Shown here: one piece after another, positions 1-6,308 of the stretch
Numbering within the stretch: the first letter of the stretch is position 1
Layout: every line of letters begins with the position of its first letter
NCBI GenBank assembly: GCA_934446135.1
Contig: CAKSDT010000004.1
Location: 1-37,974, forward strand
Length of the DNA stretch: 37,974 bases
Direction: 5' to 3'
From: an uncultured Clostridia bacterium
Lineage (GTDB): Bacteria; Bacillota; Clostridia; RGIG6154
The notes under the pieces: generated by a model
Seen by the model: only the letters and a program-made list of their open reading frames with translations
Database searches by the model: none
Told to the model about the DNA's origin: nothing
Position numbers and translations under genes: made by a program

Positions 1-66
1 TTTTGCTGGTTATGCTATATAATTTTCAAAGTACAATTCTCTCCGCCGCTCTTTAGCGACTTGAAT
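1..66 (-). promoter_or_regulatory. Probable rRNA operon leader (16S gene beyond left edge)
   Basis: On the minus strand, the sequence downstream of two tandem strong promoters includes TACTTTGAAAATTATATAGC, which resembles the TTTGAAAA-type tract around boxA in Firmicutes rRNA leaders and spacers. It reads off the left edge. No rRNA sequence itself is visible, so the assignment is inferred from promoter strength, tandem arrangement and this tract. It could instead lead to another highly expressed stable-RNA or protein gene. Confidence 0.5.
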
Positions 67-95
67 ATTCTAACACAGTAAGAACAAAATGTCAA
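67..95 (-). promoter_or_regulatory. Strong sigma-A promoter (proximal, P2)
   Basis: On the minus strand, -35 TTGACA lies at 90-95 and -10 TAGAAT at 67-72, with exactly 17 nt between them. It is the second of two tandem promoters pointing out of the window, the usual arrangement upstream of rRNA operons. Confidence 0.75.
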
Positions 96-161
96 CACTT
101 TTTTAAGAAAAAATTTCATTTTTTCAAAAATAAATTTATATTCTTACCGGATAGCCTACTA

Positions 162-190
162 ATAATAGCACAACAACCTTTATTTGTCAA
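162..190 (-). promoter_or_regulatory. Strong sigma-A promoter (distal, P1)
   Basis: On the minus strand, -35 TTGACA lies at 185-190 and -10 TATTAT at 162-167, with a 17-nt spacer. It sits 95 bp upstream of the second promoter in the same orientation. Nothing codes between the two, so both probably drive the same transcript off the left edge. Confidence 0.7.
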
Positions 191-207
191 CATTTTTTTA
201 CTTTATA

Positions 208-236
208 TTGACTATTTTTTACTCATATATTATTAT
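208..236 (+). promoter_or_regulatory. tadA promoter
   Basis: TTGACT at 208-213 and TATTAT at 231-236 are separated by 17 nt. A start point about 6-7 nt beyond the -10 falls at about 243, which is the A of the tadA ATG. The mRNA would therefore have essentially no 5' leader. Confidence 0.65.
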
Positions 237-242
237 ATATGT

Positions 243-698
243 ATGAATTATGATATTTTTTATATGAAAAAAGCAATAAATGAAGCAAAAAAGGCATTAA
301 AATACGATGAGGTGCCTGTTGGGGCCGTAATTGTCAAAGACGGAAAAATAATAGGAAGAGGTTACAACAAGCGTGAAATTTTAAATCTTTCAACTGCACA
401 CGCCGAAATTAATGCAATCAACAAAGCCTGCAAAAAGACGGGGGCATGGAGACTCTCGGGCTGCACTTTATATGTAACACTTGAGCCTTGTCCTATGTGC
501 GGCGGTGCTGTCATTAATTCCCGCATTGACAGAGTTGTTTTTGGCGCTTTTGAACCAAAAAGCGGGAGTTTCGGAACTGCCGTTGATTTATCTAAGGTCA
601 AAAACTACAACCATCATCCTGAAATCACAGGAGGAGTTTTAGAAAATGAATGTGCTTCGCTGTTATCGGATTTTTTTAAAAAGTTACGGAAACGATAA
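243..698 (+). CDS. tadA: tRNA-specific adenosine deaminase TadA
   Basis: TadA deaminates adenosine-34 of tRNA-Arg(ACG) to inosine, allowing decoding of CGU/CGC/CGA, and acts in the cytoplasm. The 151-aa protein has the full zinc cytidine-deaminase-like signature: H53-A-E55, with the catalytic glutamate, and P82-C83-P-M-C86. The N-terminal EVPVGAVIV strand and C-terminal LRKR tail are also typical. Length is normal for the family. The start is chosen because MNYDIFYMKKAI aligns with the Bacillus N-terminus (as I recall it, MTQDELYMKEAI). No Shine-Dalgarno sequence precedes the ATG and the predicted transcription start coincides with it, so initiation looks leaderless. It diverges from the probable rRNA promoters and is followed by a terminator at 788-818. 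Confidence 0.95.
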   Translation: MNYDIFYMKKAINEAKKALKYDEVPVGAVIVKDGKIIGRGYNKREILNLSTAHAEINAINKACKKTGAWRLSGCTLYVTLEPCPMCGGAVINSRIDRVVFGAFEPKSGSFGTAVDLSKVKNYNHHPEITGGVLENECASLLSDFFKKLRKR

Positions 699-787
699 AC
701 AAGTTTAAACTGTTGTTATACTGTTATAGGTCCGGAAAGTTCAGTGACACTGTTTTCAAATTACTTGGTTATAATTTGTATAAATGG

Positions 788-818
788 CGACGGATGCCTC
801 TGCATCCGTCGTCTTTTT
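788..818 (+). terminator. Rho-independent terminator after tadA
   Basis: A 10-bp perfect stem, CGACGGATGC (788-797) with GCATCCGTCG (802-811), encloses a CTCT tetraloop and is followed by a T-rich run at 812-818. It lies 90 bp past tadA. The 699-787 interval has no recognisable gene. Confidence 0.8.
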
Positions 819-974
819 ATGCGGGTGTTCTTACGGAACTTAAGGAAAAATGCAGTAAAATCAAGAGTTTCGGCACCAAAGGCACTCTCGCAAAAAGGCG
901 GCAGCGGCTGTGAGCCGTCAGAGAGCGTGCTTGCAAGTTAACAGGCGAGCCGGGCGTGCCTTTTGCAAAAAAGT
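819..974. other. Foldable non-coding stretch with alternative pairings
   Basis: This stretch looks richer in G and C than its surroundings and has no plausible protein gene. It contains a hairpin CGGCT/AGCCG (905-909, 913-917) nested inside TCTC/GAGA and GCAC/GTGC arms (882-889 with 921-930). AAAGGCAC at 878-885 can alternatively pair with GTGCCTTT at 956-963. This could be an uncharacterised structured RNA, a repeat-family relic or the decayed end of a mobile element. I recognise no known family. Confidence 0.35.
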
Positions 975-1120
975 AGGAATGACGTCGCGTATGACTGATT
1001 TTCCTGCGTATGACTAATTTTCTCCTTAAAGGAGGAATGCCGCCTCGTATGACTGATTTTTCTGCGTATGACTAATTTTCCCCTTAAAGGAGGAATGACG
1101 TCGCGTATGCCTGATTTTTC
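975..1120. repeat. 58-bp direct tandem repeat, 2.5 copies
   Basis: Near-identical units beginning with AGGAATG(A/C)CG start at 975, 1033 and 1091, giving an exact 58-bp period. The last copy is cut short at about 1120. Each full unit contains two internal copies of GCGTATGACT/CGTATGACT followed by a T run, and ends with CCTTAAAGG, a short palindrome. No open frame with family resemblance crosses it. It lies between tadA and tRNA-Pro, both oriented towards it. Confidence 0.8.
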
Positions 1121-1210
1121 TTAAATCATAGGAGGTTTTATTTTCATATACTAAAGTTTTTATCTTCCCCCAGTAGGACTGGGGGGGTATTTCCACATCT
1201 AAAGACACCA

Positions 1211-1245
1211 AAGAAAAATCGGAATGGAGCAAAGTCCATTCCGAT
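1211..1245 (-). terminator. Terminator of tRNA-Pro
   Basis: A perfect 11-bp stem, ATCGGAATGGA (1218-1228) with its complement (1235-1245), has a 6-nt loop. On the minus strand it is followed by a T run (1213-1217). It begins two nucleotides beyond the tRNA CCA end. Confidence 0.9.
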
Positions 1246-1246
1246 A

Positions 1247-1322
1247 TGGTCTGAGTGATGAGATTTGAACTCATGGCCTCTTGAACCCCATTCAAGCACG
1301 CTACCATCTGCGCCACACCCAG
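1247..1322 (-). tRNA. tRNA-Pro (anticodon GGG)
   Basis: A complete 76-nt cloverleaf with an encoded CCA end. The acceptor CTGGGTG pairs with CACTCAG. The D arm is GCGC/GCGT. The anticodon stem CTTGA/TCAAG holds loop ATGGGGT, placing anticodon GGG at 1287-1289. The T arm is ATGAG/CTCAT with loop TTCAAAT. The discriminator base is A. It reads CCC/CCU proline codons. It is a single-gene transcript with its own consensus promoter and terminator. Confidence 0.96.
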
Positions 1323-1334
1323 ATAACAAATAGT

Positions 1335-1363
1335 ATTATAGTGTATTTTAGATTGTTTGTCAA
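1335..1363 (-). promoter_or_regulatory. Perfect-consensus promoter of tRNA-Pro
   Basis: On the minus strand, TTGACA at 1358-1363 and TATAAT at 1335-1340 have a 17-nt spacer, the full sigma-A consensus. The predicted start is a few nucleotides before the tRNA 5' end at 1322. The -35 abuts the T run of the upstream terminator. Confidence 0.92.
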
Positions 1364-1365
1364 GT

Positions 1366-1402
1366 AAAAAAACGGGAAATGCAAATAATTATTTGCATTT
1401 CC
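1366..1402 (-). terminator. Terminator after the TSCPD gene
   Basis: A perfect 12-bp stem, GGAAATGCAAAT (1375-1386) with ATTTGCATTTCC (1391-1402), has an AATT loop. On the minus strand it is followed by seven Ts (1366-1372). It ends the asnS-TSCPD transcript. Confidence 0.9.
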
Positions 1403-1409
1403 GCGAACT

Positions 1410-1652
1410 TTAAATTTCTTTTAGTGCTTTTGCCAACTGGTCAGGACATGAAGTTCCTTTAAAACCGCAGTTAATGCCCTCCAAAAGTCCTATTAATTCG
1501 TCTTTTTTTCTGCCTTCGGCAAGTTTTGCAACTCCCTGAGTGTTTCCGCTGCATCCGCCTTTAAATTTAACATTTGAAACTATCCCGTTCTCATCAACTT
1601 CAAATTCAATGCCTGCAGCACAAACCCCGTTGGTCTTATATGTGTATTTCAA
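1410..1652 (-). CDS. TSCPD domain protein (TIGR03905-type)
   Basis: This 80-aa protein matches the small TSCPD family, named for the conserved Thr-Ser-Cys-Pro-Asp seen here near residues 67-71. A second conserved cysteine motif, GGCSGNTQGV, lies near residues 32-41. TSCPD domains also occur at the C-terminus of some ribonucleotide reductases, but the function of the stand-alone form is unknown. A metal-binding role is only suggested by the cysteines. The start is TTG, supported by AGGAG eight nucleotides upstream; no in-frame ATG is nearby. It lies 11 nt downstream of asnS on the same strand and shares its transcript. Confidence 0.85.
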   Translation of the reverse strand: MKYTYKTNGVCAAGIEFEVDENGIVSNVKFKGGCSGNTQGVAKLAEGRKKDELIGLLEGINCGFKGTSCPDQLAKALKEI

Positions 1653-1663
1653 AATACCATCTC

Positions 1664-3046
1664 CTATGCAAGGTTATTAACTGTTCTCGGATACGGAAGG
1701 ACATCACGGATATTGCTCATACCCGTAAGATACATAACGGCTCTTTCAAATCCGAGACCAAATCCCGCGTGTTTTGTTCCGCCGAATCTTCTAAGGTCGA
1801 GGTAATTCTTATATTCTTCTTCTTTAAGTCCGAGTTCTTTCATTCTTGAAAGCAAAACATCGAGTCTTTCTTCTCTCTGGCTTCCGCCTATTATCTCCCC
1901 TATTCCCGGGACAAGGCAATCCATTGCGGCAACTGTTTTTGAGTCATCGTTAAGACGCATATAAAATGCCTTAATCTCTTTTGGATAATCCGTAACAAAA
2001 ACAGGTTTTTTGAATACTTCTTCAGTTAAATATCTTTCATGTTCCGTCTGAAGATCAATTCCCCATTTTACAGGATATTCAAATTTCTTTCCGCTCTTTA
2101 AAAGAATATCGATTGCTTCTGTATAAGTAACTTTTCCGAATTCACTGTTTAAAATTCCGTTTAATCTTTCAAGAAGACCTTTATCAATAAACTTATTGAA
2201 AAATTCCATTTCTTCAGGTGCATTTTCGAGGACATAACTTATTACAAATTTAAGCATATCTTCAGCAAGTGCCATATTATCATTCAAATCCGCAAAAGCA
2301 ATTTCCGGTTCAATCATCCAGAACTCTGCTGCGTGTCTTGTAGTGTTTGAGTTTTCTGCTCTGAAAGTAGGGCCGAAAGTATAAATATCGCCAAATGCCA
2401 TTGAAAAAGTTTCGCCTTCCAACTGGCCTGAAACTGTAAGTGATGTTTCTCTGCCGAAAAAGTCCTTTGAATAATCGACTTTGCCGTTTTCATCTTTCGG
2501 AACATCGTTAAGGTCAAGCGTCGTAACCCTGAACATTTCCCCTGCACCTTCGCAGTCAGAGCCTGTTATAAGCGGAGTATGAACATATACAAATCCCCTC
2601 TCATTAAAGAATTTGTGAATTGCATATGCAATAAGGGAACGAACTCTGAAAACTGCCGAAAATGTATTTGTCCTTGCTCTTAAATGCGGCATTGTTCTTA
2701 AATATTCATAAGTATGCCTTTTAGGCTGCAACGGATAATCGGGAGTGCTTTCGCCTTCAACATCAATATTTGACGCCTTGATTTCAAAAGGCTGTTTCGC
2801 ACCGGGTGTTACGGCAACAGTACCTTTAACTCTTATTGACGCACCGATATTCAACTTGCAGATTTCCGCAAAATTTGAAATTTTACCGTCTTCAAAAACA
2901 ACTTGGATATTTTTGAAAAATGAACCGTCGTTTAATTCTATAAAACCAAAAACTTTTGAATCTCTCATATTTCTTATCCAGCCGTTTACCGCAACTTCTT
3001 TGCCGTCCAACGAACCGTACGAAGAAAACAATTCTTTAATCTTCAT
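1664..3046 (-). CDS. asnS: Asparaginyl-tRNA synthetase
   Basis: This class II aminoacyl-tRNA synthetase charges tRNA-Asn with asparagine using ATP. The 460-aa protein has an N-terminal OB-fold anticodon-binding domain (about residues 1-115), then the catalytic domain. Motif 2-region LITGSDCEGAGEMF and the motif 3 signature GFGLGFERAVMYLTG near the C-terminus are clear. The length is normal. A TTG codon lies one codon upstream, but ATG at 3046 sits six nucleotides from GAGGTG and is the better start. It has its own promoter at 3082-3110 with a short leader, and no T-box leader precedes it. The TSCPD gene follows in the same transcript. Confidence 0.96.
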   Translation of the reverse strand: MKIKELFSSYGSLDGKEVAVNGWIRNMRDSKVFGFIELNDGSFFKNIQVVFEDGKISNFAEICKLNIGASIRVKGTVAVTPGAKQPFEIKASNIDVEGESTPDYPLQPKRHTYEYLRTMPHLRARTNTFSAVFRVRSLIAYAIHKFFNERGFVYVHTPLITGSDCEGAGEMFRVTTLDLNDVPKDENGKVDYSKDFFGRETSLTVSGQLEGETFSMAFGDIYTFGPTFRAENSNTTRHAAEFWMIEPEIAFADLNDNMALAEDMLKFVISYVLENAPEEMEFFNKFIDKGLLERLNGILNSEFGKVTYTEAIDILLKSGKKFEYPVKWGIDLQTEHERYLTEEVFKKPVFVTDYPKEIKAFYMRLNDDSKTVAAMDCLVPGIGEIIGGSQREERLDVLLSRMKELGLKEEEYKNYLDLRRFGGTKHAGFGLGFERAVMYLTGMSNIRDVLPYPRTVNNLA

Positions 3047-3081
3047 CAATCACACCTCGTACCATTTTTACATTGTATATT

Positions 3082-3110
3082 ATTATACAATTAATTTACC
3101 CTAAAATCAA
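3082..3110 (-). promoter_or_regulatory. asnS promoter
   Basis: On the minus strand, TTGATT at 3105-3110 and TATAAT at 3082-3087 have a 17-nt spacer. The leader to the ATG is only about 30 nt, which leaves no room for a T-box riboswitch. Confidence 0.8.
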
Positions 3111-3121
3111 GTAGAAAACAA

Positions 3122-3160
3122 AAAAAATATAAAAGTCCCTCCGGAATTCGGAAGGACTTT
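3122..3160 (-). terminator. Terminator after the Gfo/Idh/MocA gene
   Basis: The stem AAAGTCC + TCCG pairs with CGGA + GGACTTT (3132-3143 with 3149-3160), with one internal mismatch and a 5-nt loop. On the minus strand it is followed by TATATTTTTTTTG. Confidence 0.85.
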
Positions 3161-3173
3161 ATAAATTTTAAAA

Positions 3174-4346
3174 TTAAACTTCAGGTATTTCAAGTTCGAT
3201 TTCTTTACCCACATCGGCAGATTTTCTGATACCTGACAAAATAGCCTGGTTGTAAATAATCTGACTTGTAGGAATCGGAGCAGCGGTATGATTCTTAATA
3301 GCGTCAAGGAATGAACGAATCTTAAGTTCGAAGTGATATACCTTTGCTTCTTTCATAGGAATCTTTGTTTCAACCTGTTCGCCGCCGACTTCTGAGTAAA
3401 TTGTGAGAGGACCGCCGATTGAACCGTTCCAGCAATCTGTTGCAGGAATTCTGAGTCCGCCCTTTGTACCGAGAATGATAGCGTCGCAAGGTGAATCAAT
3501 GTTCATAGCCCATGCAATTCTGAAGTCTAAGATGATGCCGCCTTCAAGACGAACAAAACCTGCTGCAAAATCGTCAACACCGAATTTTTCAGCGTATTCG
3601 GGATGATCTATATCCTGATATGTGACATAGTTAGGATCTGTTCCAAAGAAATTGGAAACATAACCCGAAACTGTAAGCGGTTTCGGATATCCTACTGCAT
3701 TTAAAAGCATATCGAGTGAGTAACATCCGATATCGCCCAATGCACCAAGACCTGCAGTGTCTTTTTCAATAAATGTTGTGCCGAAAGGAACAGGAATACC
3801 TCTTCTTCTTCCGCCGCCTGTCTGAATATAATAAATTTTACCCAATACGCCCGATTCAACAACTTTTTTAACCATCTGCATATTAGGATCAAATCTCGGC
3901 TGGAATCCTACAGAAACAAAATGACCTGTTTCTTTTTCGGCTTTTCTTATTGCAACTGCTTCTTCAATTGTTACGCACATTGGCTTTTCAAGCAAAACAT
4001 CAAGTCCTGCTTTTAATGAATCAATAGCACAAACCGCGTGTGTCATATTATATGTACAAACGCTTACACCGTCGAGTTTAAGATTTGCCAAATCAGCAAG
4101 CAATTCTGTATGTATGCCGTAATACTTAGCACCTTCAATTCCCATTTTTTTAGCAAATGCCTCTGCCTTTCCGGGAACTAAATCAGAAAGTGCAACAATT
4201 TCAACATCAGGCATTTTTAAATATTCTCTTGCATGTGCCTCTGCAATCCAACCTGTACCGATAATACCTATTCTTACTTTTTTTGAAGCGTCAACCGCTT
4301 CTGTATCTTTACTTAGATTCTGAAACGCATTTAAATCTCCTGCCAT
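3174..4346 (-). CDS. Gfo/Idh/MocA-family NAD(P)-dependent oxidoreductase
   Basis: The 390-aa protein has an N-terminal Rossmann fold: VRIGIIGTGWIAEAHA at about 24-39, with dinucleotide-binding G-x-G-x-x-A. The family EKP motif is in LLEKPM at about 118-123, followed by the C-terminal alpha/beta substrate domain. A histidine in the GDIGCYSLDML stretch is replaced; many relatives have D-x-G-x-H there, so the catalytic residues cannot be set firmly. Family members oxidise sugars, inositols or amino sugars, but the substrate cannot be read from sequence. It is monocistronic. RBS AAAGGAGAG precedes the ATG. A consensus promoter with an overlapping perfect cre site implies carbon catabolite repression, fitting a sugar-catabolic role. 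Confidence 0.88.
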   Translation of the reverse strand: MAGDLNAFQNLSKDTEAVDASKKVRIGIIGTGWIAEAHAREYLKMPDVEIVALSDLVPGKAEAFAKKMGIEGAKYYGIHTELLADLANLKLDGVSVCTYNMTHAVCAIDSLKAGLDVLLEKPMCVTIEEAVAIRKAEKETGHFVSVGFQPRFDPNMQMVKKVVESGVLGKIYYIQTGGGRRRGIPVPFGTTFIEKDTAGLGALGDIGCYSLDMLLNAVGYPKPLTVSGYVSNFFGTDPNYVTYQDIDHPEYAEKFGVDDFAAGFVRLEGGIILDFRIAWAMNIDSPCDAIILGTKGGLRIPATDCWNGSIGGPLTIYSEVGGEQVETKIPMKEAKVYHFELKIRSFLDAIKNHTAAPIPTSQIIYNQAILSGIRKSADVGKEIELEIPEV

Positions 4347-4363
4347 TTCAATCTCTCCTTTCC

Positions 4364-4377
4364 TGAAATCGTTTTCA
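4364..4377. promoter_or_regulatory. cre-type catabolite operator
   Basis: TGAAATCGTTTTCA fits the CcpA-binding consensus TGWAANCGNTNWCA at every position. It overlaps the last base of the -10 and covers the start point of the oxidoreductase promoter, a position that usually gives repression. Another LacI-family regulator using a similar operator is possible. Confidence 0.75.
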
Positions 4378-4405
4378 TTGTAGCATACACTTTTATCAAA
4401 GTCAA
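4377..4405 (-). promoter_or_regulatory. Promoter of the Gfo/Idh/MocA gene
   Basis: On the minus strand, TTGACT at 4400-4405 and TACAAT at 4377-4382 have a 17-nt spacer. The cre-like palindrome begins within the -10. Confidence 0.85.
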
Positions 4406-4526
4406 TAAATAAAAATAAAAAAACTGCAAATTAATTATGTGCAGTATGCACAAAAAATATTTTTAAAATAATTGATGACGGCTTTGGGCATTTTAAAAAA
4501 GCAAAAGAAGCCGGACAATACTGAAA

Positions 4527-4570
4527 AAATAAGCAAAAAGGAGCGTTTTTACGCTCCTTTTTGCTTATTA
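4527..4570 (-). terminator. Terminator after dacA
   Basis: A long stem, AAGCAAAAAGGAGCGT with its complement (4531-4566), has a 4-5 nt loop. It has Ts on both sides and could work in both directions. It overlaps the end of the carboxypeptidase gene. Confidence 0.88.
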
Positions 4571-5812
4571 TTTCGCAGTTATATAAGCGGCATTGTCATC
4601 AAAACTCCAGAAGAAATCATAAAATTCTTGGAATTCATCTATTGAGATAAGTGCATATCCGCCCACATTATAAATATCCGTAAGATATTTTGTTCTGTCT
4701 CCCGACTTAACACAGACTTTAACAGTATTGTTTTTAACTATGTTAAATGCCTTTTTACCCGCATTGGTTTTATACATTTCAAGAGGTATTGGAGTTATTT
4801 CGCTTCCCTTATATATAATTTCAAGCGTTAAAGTATCCTGATGCCAGATGACATCAAATCCGTAATTTCTGAGGTCTTCTGCCGCAACAAGAGCATGGGG
4901 ACTGCTTCCTGCATACTCAAATGTCGGGACTTCGTTTCCGTTTATGATTGTCCTCATATTGGTAAAGTAAATATTATTTTCTTTTGAATTTACAACGCTG
5001 AATCCGTAATCCATAAGTTTAATGGTATCGGTAAACCGCTCCCCGGACGAGTTTGAGCCCATAGTTACCGTTATAATTCTTCTTCCGTCCCTTTTTGCGG
5101 TTCCTAAAAAACAACAGCCGGCAAAAGACGCAGTTCCGGTCTTCATTCCGTCAACGCCTTCATAATAGTATGTATCGTAAAGTCTGTTGGTGGATTTATA
5201 TTTTCCGCCCCTGAATTCAACATATCTTTTAGAAGTTCTGTTTAAAATATCGGGATAATCGTTAATAATATTTCTTGCAAGTGTTACCATTGCAAGCGGC
5301 GTCACTTTATTCGGAACAAAACCGCAGCAATCATTATAGTATGCGGATATTCCCATCTGTTTTGCTTTTTCATTCATCATTTTAACAAAATTGCTTTCAG
5401 TTCCCCCGACAAGTTCGGAAAGTGCAGTTGCCGCACCGCAGGACGACATTGTAAGCATAATTCCCAGTATTTCATCAACGGTATATCTTGCGTTTGGGTT
5501 TAAGTATATTTCTCCCTGAAAGGTATTGTTGCCGTATACCCTCGAACTTATGGGAACTACTGTATCAAGTGAAATTTTGCCGTTTGCCATTGCCTCGTAA
5601 ACCAAATATGCGTTCATTATTTTGGTCATACTTGCCGCCGACCTTTCGACATCCTTATTCAGTTCATAAATGATATCGCCTGTTTCAAAATCCATCACGC
5701 AGGCACCCTTTGATGAAATATACTTGCCGTCAACCGTTGCCGCGGAAGCACTTATACCGATTATATTTACAACCAACACTAATGTTAAAATTACAGAAAT
5801 TTTCTTTTTCAT
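4568..5812 (-). CDS. D-alanyl-D-alanine carboxypeptidase (peptidase S11) with stalk domain
   Basis: A penicillin-binding-protein-type serine peptidase that trims the terminal D-Ala from peptidoglycan stem peptides outside the membrane. In the 414-aa protein, the signal peptide covers residues 1-24. The catalytic S61-M-T-K64 and K224-T-G226 motifs are intact. The middle SxN motif reads S123-S-C125, with the asparagine replaced by cysteine. Residues from about 270 resemble the copper-amine-oxidase-N-like stalk domain common in Clostridia surface proteins, replacing the usual PBP5-like C-terminal domain. No C-terminal amphipathic anchor is obvious. RBS AAAGGAAAGG precedes the ATG. It lies 11 nt after folA and ends the thyA-folA transcript. 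Confidence 0.9.
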   Translation of the reverse strand: MKKKISVILTLVLVVNIIGISASAATVDGKYISSKGACVMDFETGDIIYELNKDVERSAASMTKIMNAYLVYEAMANGKISLDTVVPISSRVYGNNTFQGEIYLNPNARYTVDEILGIMLTMSSCGAATALSELVGGTESNFVKMMNEKAKQMGISAYYNDCCGFVPNKVTPLAMVTLARNIINDYPDILNRTSKRYVEFRGGKYKSTNRLYDTYYYEGVDGMKTGTASFAGCCFLGTAKRDGRRIITVTMGSNSSGERFTDTIKLMDYGFSVVNSKENNIYFTNMRTIINGNEVPTFEYAGSSPHALVAAEDLRNYGFDVIWHQDTLTLEIIYKGSEITPIPLEMYKTNAGKKAFNIVKNNTVKVCVKSGDRTKYLTDIYNVGGYALISIDEFQEFYDFFWSFDDNAAYITAK

Positions 5813-5823
5813 AAGCCTTTCCT

Positions 5824-6300
5824 TTACTTTTTTTGATATAAAATATGTTTAAATTTTATTCCGTTATTTTCATTTTCTTTCAAAACTTCAGCACTGTACT
5901 GTTTTCTGTCAAACTCAGGAAAAAAAACATCGGCGCAATCATCGGCGGCATCAATTTCAGTAAGGTATATTTTATCCGCCATATTCAAAAATGCTTTATA
6001 AATGCTTTCTCCGCCTATAACAAATATTTCGTCCGTATCAGAAAGATTTAGTCCGTCTTCTAAAGAATTTACCACTGCCGCACCTTCTAATTTCAAGTCC
6101 TTATCAGAAGAAATTACAATATTTTTTCTTCCCGGAAGTGCTTTTGGCAACGATTCGAATGTTTTCCGCCCCATTATAACCGTTTTACCCATAGTTGTTT
6201 CTTTAAAAAACTTTAAATCGTCAGGAAGATGCCAAATAAGGCTGTTTTTCTTTCCGAGTTCCATATTTTTGCCTACTGCCGCAATTATTGATATTGTCAT
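5824..6300 (-). CDS. folA: Dihydrofolate reductase
   Basis: It reduces dihydrofolate to tetrahydrofolate with NADPH, replacing the dihydrofolate made by thymidylate synthase. The 158-aa length is standard. Visible signatures are SIIAAVGKNMELGKKNSLIWHLPDDL with the substrate-binding W and acidic D, MGRKTFESLP, and IFVIGGESIYKAFL near the C-terminus. It starts 8 nt after the thyA stop codon with AGGTGG as ribosome binding site, so it is translated from the thyA mRNA. Confidence 0.96.
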   Translation of the reverse strand: MTISIIAAVGKNMELGKKNSLIWHLPDDLKFFKETTMGKTVIMGRKTFESLPKALPGRKNIVISSDKDLKLEGAAVVNSLEDGLNLSDTDEIFVIGGESIYKAFLNMADKIYLTEIDAADDCADVFFPEFDRKQYSAEVLKENENNGIKFKHILYQKK

Positions 6301-6308
6301 ATTACCAC

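Noticed and set aside
699..800. Signal recognition particle RNA after tadA, as in some Firmicutes
   Set aside because: The conserved SRP apical loop and internal loop sequences are not present; only a simple terminator is seen.
713..941. Two plus-strand frames of 65-66 aa after tadA
   Set aside because: They cross the terminator hairpin and have no ribosome binding site or family resemblance.
975..1120. CRISPR array
   Set aside because: The 58-bp units abut each other without variable spacers and there are no cas genes.
1026..1329. Two minus-strand open frames of 61 and 96 aa
   Set aside because: They run through the tRNA-Pro gene, its terminator and the tandem repeats, and resemble the usual chance frames over tRNAs.
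3050..3110. T-box riboswitch before asnS
   Set aside because: The promoter leaves only about a 30-nt leader, far too short.
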